Position numbers and translations under genes: made by a program. The notes beneath the pieces are model-generated. The model was given only the letters and a program-made list of their open reading frames with translations, did not search any database and was not told the DNA's origin. Of a stretch of DNA of 64,000 bases, positions 56,289 through 64,000 are shown in pieces (position 1 is the stretch's first letter; each line of letters opens with the position of its first letter). The stretch is taken from positions 1 to 64,000 of the forward strand of contig JBBHKE010002674.1 in assembly GCA_037447655.1 (NCBI GenBank), in the 5' to 3' direction. The DNA comes from Zygnema cylindricum. Lineage: Eukaryota > Streptophyta > Zygnematophyceae > Zygnematales > Zygnemataceae.

Positions 56289-59200
56289 GGTTATGGGCCT
56301 AGCCATGCCACTTCTAATAGTATCCAGAAGTTTGATGGCCAAAACTTTTATGATTGGTCATTTTCAGCCATGCATTTTTTCAAACACGAGAAGATTTGGG
56401 ACCATTTTATAGGAATTTCAAAACCTCCTATCCTTTCCTCAGAAAAAGCTACCAAAGAGTTGGCAATAGCTACATGGAAACAAAAGGATGAGGATGCGCA
56501 CGCTCGTCTAGTGATGTCACTTACTACCGAGCGCACTCGTCTTATTCGCGGCGCCTCCTCTTCCGCCGAGGCTTGGAGTCGTCTTCAAGCAGCTTACATT
56601 CAAACCGGATGGGCCGCTCGCCGAATTCAAAAACGAGCGTTTTTTAACTCCATGAAAAAGCCGTCGGAATCTTTGCAGGATTGGATTAGCACAGTCGAAT
56701 TATCGGCCGGAAAAATGCACTATGATAGGCGTGCATCTTTCCGACGAGGACCTCTCTTCAACCCTTTTGGAGGACTCCCTAAACCTTTTCCCCTTTCATT
56801 TCCTCGTTTGACAATCTAGACCAATCCATTCCCTTTCACTCACTTTGTAGCAAACTTTTGCATGAAGAGACAAAACTTCTCTCTTTTTCTGCTCAAAATC
56901 TCTCTAATGCAAATGCCTTTATTGCCGAAAATCAGAAGACTAACTCTAGGGGGGTGCAGCGTTTGTTTTGCGCCTACTGCAAAACAAAAGGATATTCCGT
57001 TGAAGACTGTCGAAAATTGGCGAGGCGGAAAGCAGCCAAGGCTTCCAATCCCCCTAAACTTGGAGGGAATGCCAACGCTGCCCATGTCAACCCACCAGTT
57101 CTTCCCAACCCCCCACTCCCTCCACACATTTCTTTCCCTCCAAATTTTCCTTATCCTCACCATTATTCCCCTTCTCCATCACTTCCACAATCTTCTAACG
57201 CCGCCGCGCACTATGCCTCTTCAAACCCTGTTAACCTCCCTTGGTCGACCGCTTTCTCCCCACATTTTCCCTCTAATTATCCCACTCCAGTAGCTTCCCC
57301 TTTTGTCCTCCCTCCCTCACCAGAATTTGGATATGGTAATGTTGCCCATCATATCCCAAAATCTGTCACTCCGGATACTCAATGTCCACAAGAGTATGTT
57401 TTTCTATCTCAAACCCCTGTCGATTGGCTAATAGATAGTGGTGCAAGTCACCACCTTTCACCGAGATCTGATTGGTTCACTCACCTTTCTCCTCTATCAT
57501 CTCCTATGCAGATTCGTTTAGGCGACGACCGCATTCTGTTGGCTACTCATTCAGGCAACGTCAACGTCCCTAATGTGTCTATTCACATTCGAAACGTACT
57601 CTTTGTTCCTGGTCTAGCTAGGAATTTATTTTCTGTCAAAGTCGCCACTTCTGACGGCTTAAAAGCTGAATTTAATAATGATAGAGTAACGTTTTATGAT
57701 AGAAAAGACAACAATACTGTAGGTTTTGGAGTAGCAAGAGAATCTATGTACGTCCTACAATCCTATAGTACGCCAAAGATATTTGCTTTAAGTGTTAGCG
57801 TCGAAAGTTTTCCACTTTGGCATTTAAGATATGGGCATTTAAATAGCGAAAGTTTGAGTACTTTGCCGAATCTTGTAACTAGACTAAATTCATTCTCTAA
57901 CAAATCTTTGGATTTTTGTCACGGTTGCGTGCAAGGAAAAATGCCGCGTCACTCATTTCCCAGTAGCACTACGATCATCACTGAACCACTTGCACTTGTA
58001 CATACGGACGTGTGTGGACCCATGCGCACCCGTAGCTACAGTGGATCCTTTTATTTTGTCACTTTCATTGACCACGCCACTCGTTTTTCACACGTGTATC
58101 CAATCTGTCATAAATTTGACGCTTTTGCCCGATTTCAGGAATTTAAGGCGTTGGCAGAAAATTTTCACAACAAACGAATCAAGGTCTTGCGCAGTGACAA
58201 CGGTGGCGAATTTTTGTCCAACCAATTTTCTGAATTTCTCATGCAACATGGAATCTCCCGTCATTTAACGGCGCCTCGGACGCCACAACAAAACGGCATT
58301 GCAGAAAGGTATAATCGAACATTACATGACATGTCACGCTCTATGCTGTACTTTGCGAATTTGCCTTATGAAATCTACTCCAATGGAAGCATGGTCCTCC
58401 GTCAAACCAGATATACGTCACCTTAAAATCTTTGGTTGTGAAGCGTGGTACAAAGACCTCCTCCAATCGGACGGCAAATTGAGCGCTCGCGCATTTTGTG
58501 GCATTTTCGTTGGGTACGCTCCAAATTCCAAAGCGTACCGCATCTGGAGTCCTTCTCAGCATCGCGTCATCACCACCAGAGAAGTAGTTTTCAACGAAAC
58601 GCCACTCCTCCAAACCCTGTCTTGTATGCCCTTCCCTTCCCCTCTTCCCCCATTATCCGACTTTCCTTCCCTCACCCTCTATGACCCTCTTCCCCCAAAC
58701 CTTCCCCTTCACTCTCTTCAGCCATCTGAATTCACCTACCTTACACCTTCCCACTCCTCTCCCCTTAATCCTCCCAATTTTTCCCCCTCATCATCTTCAA
58801 GTCTCCCTCCTCCTCCATCTTGTCCCACCCCCCTTGTTTTCCCGGCTGCTCCCATCACTCCTACCAGCCACTCAGCTACCCTTCCTCTTCATCCTGTCAC
58901 AAATTCTGAAGATAATTCCTCCTCTCCCCCTCTTTTCCAAGATGATCCTTTTTTGACAATCTTTCTCCCACAATTTTTTCCCACTCACCTCTTCTTAGGT
59001 CTATTGCTCCTCTTGAGCCTTCACTTCCCCATCCTGAGCCTTCCCCTCTTCCTGACCCCTCTCATTTACCTTGCCGAAACCCCGCACGCTCTAGAATTCC
59101 CCCCTCTCGTCTTATTACTTCCATAGGCCACGCCTCTCTAGCTTACGCTTACTCGGCTGGGGCCTCTGCCTCTCTTATTTCAGCCCCTCCTCTCTCAAGG

Positions 59201-60750
59201 CTGCCCTAAAACGACCGGATGCCTCCCTTTCGAAAACTGTCGCTGATGCTGAATTCAATGTCTTACTTTCCAACAAAACATGGAATCTTGTTCCCCTTCC
59301 CCCTGGAAGAAAGGCAATCGGTTTGAAATGGGTCTTCCGTGTAAAACAAAAAGCGGATGGATCCGTGGACAAATACAAAGCTCGCTTGGTGGCGAAGGGC
59401 TTTTCCCAAATCGAAGGTATAGATTTCACTGAAACCTTTGCTCCTGTTGCCCGGTTGACATCTATCCGCACTTTACTTGCTTTAGCTGCTGAACATGATT
59501 TCCATGTTCATCAGATGGATGTTAAGAATGCCTTCTTAAATGGGATCTTGTCTGATGACATTTATATGCATCAGCCTGAAGGATATATTTCCCCTGGATC
59601 TGAACATCTGGTTTGCCATCTCATTAAAACGATCTATGGTTTACAGCAATCCCTCGTGTCTGGAACCATACCATAGATGCCATTATGCGGAAAGAAGGAT
59701 TTACCCGAATTGATGCCGATTTTAGCATTTACTTTCGTGGCTCTGGCACCTCATTAATCATTGTTGCCATCTTTGTTGACGATCTCTTTCTTGTTGGTCC
59801 TTCCCTCTCTGAAATCTCCACTGTCAAAACTCTCCTTCAGTCCCATTTTGACATGGCCAATTTAGGTGAGCTCACTTATTATTTGGGCATACAAGTTTCT
59901 CGTACTCGCTCGACTCGCACCCTCTCTCTCTCTCTCAGGAGACCTTTATCTTTGATCTTTTGGAACGCTTTGGCTTGGCAGAGTGCTCCTCCTTTTCCAC
60001 TCCTTTAGATGCCAATTCCCCTCTCCTCCCTTCCACTGACTCTCTTCTCTCCCCCTCCCTCCATGCCACTTACCGCTCGATGGTCGGGGCTCTAATGTAC
60101 GCCATGCAGGCCACCCGCCCTGACATTGCTACAGCTGTCACTAAACTCAATCAATTCCTTCAACGCCCTTCTCTTGATCATCTTGCCGCATCCAAACGTG
60201 TCTTTCGTTATCTACAAGGCACTAAAACTCTTTGTCTCACATATTCTTCCTCTGGCTCCAGTGCTCTTACGGGTTTTGTTGATTCAGATTGGGCACAAGA
60301 TGAGCTTTCTCGCCGTTCCACCACTGGCTCGTGCTTCTTTTTAGGCAATGGTCTTATCTCTTGGTCATGCAGAAAGCAACCTACCACGGCATGCTCCAGC
60401 ACTGAGGCGGAATATATGGCCGCGTGTCACGCCGCCAAGGAAGCTGTCTGGCTTCGGACTCTACTTTCCTATCTTGGGTGTCCCCCTTCAGCCCCTACTC
60501 CTATCTTTTCCGATTCCCACGGAGCTCTTGCTTTGATCCACAATCCTGTTCACCACAAGCGGACGAAGCACATCGACATTCAGTATCATTACTCTCGAGA
60601 GCGGGTCGAAGATGGCACTCTCTAGTTTCTTTATGTCAAATCCGCCGACCAAGTGGCCGATAATCTCACCAAGGCTCTTCATCGCCCTCAATTTGAGCAC
60701 CATCGCCTCTCCTCTGGCCTTCGTCTTCCTTCTCCTCCTGGCAAAATTTC
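56262..60750 (+). pseudogene. Copia-A4 gag-pol, several breaks
   Basis: Gag starts MASANPPPIGYGPSHATSNS and shifts frame near 56715. The frame 56858-58426 holds a zinc knuckle whose His is Tyr (CAYCKTKGYSVEDC), protease DWLIDSGASHH (about 57418), the integrase zinc motif and core (LVHTDVCGP, SDNGGEFLS, TPQQNGIAERYNRT), then the 70-bp deletion. RT is at 59290-59900 ([29 protein letters not shown] near 59775) and RNase H at 60270-60620 (DSDWAQDEL, STEAEYMAA). Frameshifts lie near 59660 and 59930, and a stop at 60623. Confidence 0.92.
56289..56299 (+). other. Copia-A4 primer-binding site (internal tRNA-iMet)
   Basis: GGTTATGGGCC follows the LTR and is translated in gag as GYGP, the same as in Copia-A1. 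Confidence 0.8.
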
Positions 60751-60789
60751 CTTTCATTTTCATCTCAATCTACTTCCTAGTTCTCGCTT

Positions 60790-60798
60790 GAGGGGGGG
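60790..60798 (+). other. Copia-A4 polypurine tract
   Basis: A GAGGGGGGG run abuts the 3' LTR. Confidence 0.75.
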
Positions 60799-61221
60799 TG
60801 TTACGGGACATTTAACATAGGATATTTTTGTCTTGTACGTAAGTTTTCTTACGTCGGTCAAGTCTTGTTGACCGACTTATCCGGACGTCTCACTTTTGGT
60901 CCTGTCCGTACTTCCATACGTCGGTCTAGTCAATTGTACTTTTATGTTTCATACGTTGGTCTAGTCCTTTACATAGAAGTCCTTTGACCGTCGGTCCAGT
61001 CTTTTGTCTTACATACATCTGTTAGAATCTAGACTAGGATTCCTTTGTTAAAACGCACCGTAGAGCGCTTAGACTCCACAGTAATTAGCATTGTATATTT
61101 TGTATATAAGTACTCTTCTCACTTAATGAAATCATCCCAAGTACAAATCAATTCCTCTCTCCAATGCATTGATCTTTCTCTTGTGTACAATTTCATGGCT
61201 TCCGCCAATCCACCTCCAATA
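60799..61221 (+). repeat. Copia-A4 3' LTR
   Basis: 423 bp. It lacks 21 bp present in the 5' LTR (one CCGACGGTCCAGTC repeat) and has about ten substitutions. Confidence 0.95.
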
Positions 61222-61264
61222 TATAGCAGCTACACTATAATGATGTGTGCCCAAATTACTGGAT

Positions 61265-62285
61265 ATCAAATATCATGGGTTTTCTTGATTCAGATTGGGC
61301 CCAAGATGAGCTTTCTCGTTGTTCCACAACCGGCTCGTGCTTCTTCTTAGGAAATGGAATTATTTATTGGCCATGTAGAAAGCAACCCACCACCGCATGT
61401 TCATGTTCCAACACTGAGGCTGAATATATGGTCGCTTATCATACGGCAAGGAAGCTCTCTGGCTTCGTGCTCTTCTTTCCAATCTCGAGTTCCCATTTTC
61501 AGCTCTTACTCCCATTTTATCCGATTCTCGATGAGCCCGTGCCTTGATTCACAATCTTGTACATCACAAGAGGACAAAACACATTGACATTCAGTATCAT
61601 TATTCTCTTGAGCGGGTCTAAGATGGCGCTCTCAAGTTTCTTTATGATAAATTTATCGATCAAGTGGTCGATTATCTCACCAAGGCTCTACACCGGCCAA
61701 AACTTGAACAACGTTGTCTCTCCTCTAGCCTTTGTCTTCCTTGTTCTCCTGGCTAAATCTCCTTTTATTTTCAACTCAATTTACTACCTAGTTCTTACTC
61801 GAATGGGGGTGTTAACATTCATTTAGCGTCGGTCTCTTTTATCCTTTATCTTATTGTCGTCCCTACATGTCATTTATGAGTCGGTCTCCTCTTTACGTCT
61901 TTTGTACAAGTCCTTTAGGCGACGGTCTCTCCTTGTCCTATGTAAGTTCATTGGTCTTTGTTTAACTCATTTATATATTTTTCGTTATGGTATCGTACTT
62001 TTTTTTGTCGCTCAAATCTAAGTCAATAATTTAGGTCTTACTCACATTGAACATTGCCGCCCTAAAGTCAATCCCTTAGAATGTAAACTACATATATTAG
62101 AATCCAGACTAGGATCCTTTTTGTTACAACGCACCAAAGAGCGCATAGACTCCACGGTAACTAGTATATAATTGAATTTCTCACTTAATGAAAACATCCC
62201 AAATTTAACTCAAATTATCTTTTCAAATGCATAGATCTTTTCTTTTGTGTATGATTTTATGGCGTGCGGCAATCCACTTCCAATA
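61265..62285 (+). mobile_element. Older Copia-A relative, 3' end only
   Basis: RNase H remnants (FLDSDWAQDELSRCSTTGSC and TEAEYMVAYH) lead to a diverged LTR at 61810-62285. That LTR starts TGTTAACATTCATTTAGCG and ends CTTCCAATA. The 5' part is absent, and Copia-A4 begins 44 bp upstream. The Copia-A lineage was therefore already here before A4. Confidence 0.85.
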
Positions 62286-62712
62286 CTTAGTTTGCGACGG
62301 CCGAGGCCTCTTTCCCATAACGTATAACGTTAACGGCCACAAATTAAAAACAAAAGTAATAACAAGGAAAAAGAGAGGAGAAATTAGAGGAAATTTAAAG
62401 CACAGAGAAGGACAGCAAGAGACAAAGACAAGGCTGTCGTGAACTTAAGTTATATAGTGATAAAATAGGTTAGTGAGTTTTATGTAGGAACTCAAACTTG
62501 GAAGCAGCAATATACAAAGTGGAGGTGGAACTAGTTGGGTAGCAGTAATCTTGTTAGATCTCAAAAAATGTATAAAGAATCGCTAGTTGGAAAGGTTCCA
62601 AGAGTTAGTGGGAATCTTTCTATGCTAAATCAATATGTACAAAAAGAGTACAAGAAGCACAGGAACACTAATTGATGTATTATACTTAAGACTTAGTATT
62701 TTAGGATTTAAC
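62286..62712. other. Intergenic DNA, no gene seen
   Basis: A/G-rich sequence between the Copia relic and the solo LTR. Confidence 0.5.
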
Positions 62713-63156
62713 TGTTACGGGACATTTAGCGTAGGATATTTTTGTCTTGTCCGTACGTTTTCTTACGTCGGTCAAGTCTTGTTGACCGACTTCTCCGGAC
62801 GTCTCACTTTTGGTCTTGTCCGTACTTCCATACGTTGGTCCAGTCAATTGTACTTTTTCGTTACATACGTTGGTCTAGTCCTTTACGTAGAAGTCCTTTG
62901 ACCGTCGGTCCAGTCTTTTGGCCGACGGTCCAGTCTTTTGTCTTACATACATTTGTTAGAATCTAGACTAGGATTCCTTTGTTACAACGCACCGTAGAGC
63001 GCTTAGACTCCACACTAATTAGAATTGTATATTTTGTTTATAAGTGACTCTTCTCACTTAATGAAATTATCCCAAATACAAATCAATTCCTCTCTCCAAT
63101 GCATTGATCTGTCTCTTGTGTGCAATTTCATGTCCTCCGCCAATCCATCTCCAATA
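62713..63156 (+). mobile_element. Copia-A solo LTR
   Basis: A 444-bp LTR matching the Copia-A LTRs, from TGTTACGGGACATTTAGCG to CCAATA, with the perfect duplication TTAAC (62708-62712, 63157-63161). It is the product of LTR-LTR recombination. Confidence 0.96.
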
Positions 63157-63510
63157 TTAACTATCAAGCAAAGAATACTAACAAAACATAGTGGTTCAAT
63201 GTTAGCGTGGAATGTCAAATTATAACAGAAAGAAAAAGAGAAAAATATTTACTTACAATCTAAGAATGGGCGTCGCCACCATTAAGAGGGGAGACAGGAA
63301 TACTCAAAAAGGAGCGGAACACGGAATCAAGTGGAGGAAGAAAACGAAGAGGAGAGAAGAGAATGGGCAGGTGAGAAAAAGACAGCAAACTGGAAGACAT
63401 GGATCAAAAACCAAATTTTAAATTGTTGAGACGAAATTTCCTATGTAGAAACGAACTACGGTTTAAAAAAAATTAATTTAAAATTTAGGGAAAACGAACG
63501 GGCATAAAGT
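63157..63510. other. A-rich intergenic DNA
   Basis: The Lys/Arg-rich ORF at 63212-63421 reflects A/G-rich composition. Nothing is recognised. Confidence 0.4.
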
Positions 63511-63732
63511 ATGTTTCGTTCCGCGTTACCTACCCTTAACAGCTTTGTGCAGTGTAGCGTTGCGTTCGCACACTCCACGCGTCTCGTAGTGAGCGCCTTC
63601 GTTACTCGAAAAGTGAACTGGGGCCGACCGAAACCAACCTCGCAGGTTCACAAGAGCCTGAAAGTTGCAAGATTCAGCATGGATGTAGCACAGCCCACTT
63701 TTTCACAATCCCAATGTAATCGGAACTTTTAG
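63511..63732 (+). CDS. Possible first exon with organelle-targeting-like N-terminus
   Basis: The ORF MFRSALPTLNSFVQCSVAFA continues HSTRLVVSAFVTRKVNWGRP and ends near a hairpin array. The N-terminus is rich in Ser, Arg and hydrophobic residues with few acids, like a mitochondrial or plastid presequence. No family is recognised. A donor-like AATGTAATC occurs near 63714, so the last codons may be intron. Weak call. Confidence 0.25.
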   Translation: MFRSALPTLNSFVQCSVAFAHSTRLVVSAFVTRKVNWGRPKPTSQVHKSLKVARFSMDVAQPTFSQSQCNRNF

Positions 63733-63743
63733 AGCACAATCTC

Positions 63744-64000
63744 ATCGGACGGTCAATGTTAAGCGGACGATGTAATCGGACGGTCAAAGTATAGGGAGGA
63801 CATGTACCTGTCTTCCCTATACGACCGTCCGTTAACTTTGTCCGCTAATCTCTACGGTACATGTCCTCTCTTTACTCTGACGGTCCGATTACATTGAACG
63901 CTAATCGCTACGGTACATGTGCTCCCCTTACTTTTACCGTCCGATTAGGTCATAATCGGACGGTGAAAGTAAGGGAGCACATGTGCAATAGCGACATAAT
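63744..64000. repeat. Hairpin array built on CGGACGGTC and ACATGTACC
   Basis: Alternating forward and inverted copies of a 40-50 bp unit (AATCGGACGGTCAAAGTA, then GGGAGGACATGTACC). 63779-63831 forms a near-perfect hairpin with arms GTATAGGGAGGACA and TGTCTTCCCTATAC. The array runs off the right edge. Confidence 0.85.

Larger units (their letters stand above)
55845..61221 (+). mobile_element. Copia-A4 LTR retrotransposon, defective
   Basis: LTRs at 55845-56288 and 60799-61221 are bounded by the perfect 5-bp duplication TATAG (55840-55844, 61222-61226). Ends are TGTTA...CCAATA as in Copia-A1. The interior matches A1 with fewer breaks but has a deletion of about 70 bp near 58370 in the integrase. 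Confidence 0.96.

Overview
This is a repeat-dominated stretch of a eukaryotic nuclear genome. The genes are split by spliceosomal GT-AG introns, intergenic DNA is AT-rich, and purine/pyrimidine and minisatellite tracts are long. Most of the window is Copia-type LTR retrotransposons, RLE-type LINEs and hAT/mariner-like MITEs. A green-lineage host (streptophyte alga or bryophyte) is the best guess. It rests on an LPR1/CotA-like multicopper oxidase gene and on Copia primer sites that match the plant-type initiator tRNA-Met anticodon arm as I recall it. The species cannot be named from sequence alone.

Region by region. 392-3408 (possibly to 10021), minus strand: five reconstructed exons of a multicopper oxidase, running off the left edge, with a Copia-A element (3807-9303) in a candidate first intron. 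10022-18375: intergenic DNA with two MITEs and diverged repeats. 18376-33345: a four-level nest in which a minus-strand LINE is split by Copia-C, Copia-C by a 1.32-kb solo LTR (family D), and the solo LTR by a young, nearly intact Copia-B. 33346-39478: a degraded plus-strand RLE LINE and a second 3' fragment around a 1.56-kb spacer. 40211-43511, minus strand: the C-terminal exons of CACTIN, whose upstream part is cut by another LINE fragment (43511-44310). 45225-47770: two hAT-like elements and a mariner-like MITE piled into one site, all with target duplications. 47940-51560: an interrupted segmental duplication with an assembly gap. 52330-52971: an unidentified gene with a 5'UTR intron. 55845-63156: a Copia-A element, an older Copia relic and a Copia-A solo LTR. 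63511-64000: a possible first exon and a hairpin array.

The genes do not form a pathway. The coherent story is retrotransposon biology. Three Copia families share an unusual design: gag starts inside the 5' LTR, and the primer-binding site, complementary to the inside of initiator tRNA-Met, is translated as part of gag. A second theme is gene structure. Exon ends together with their splice sites are copied into the neighbouring introns, and purine tracts follow donors while pyrimidine tracts precede acceptors.
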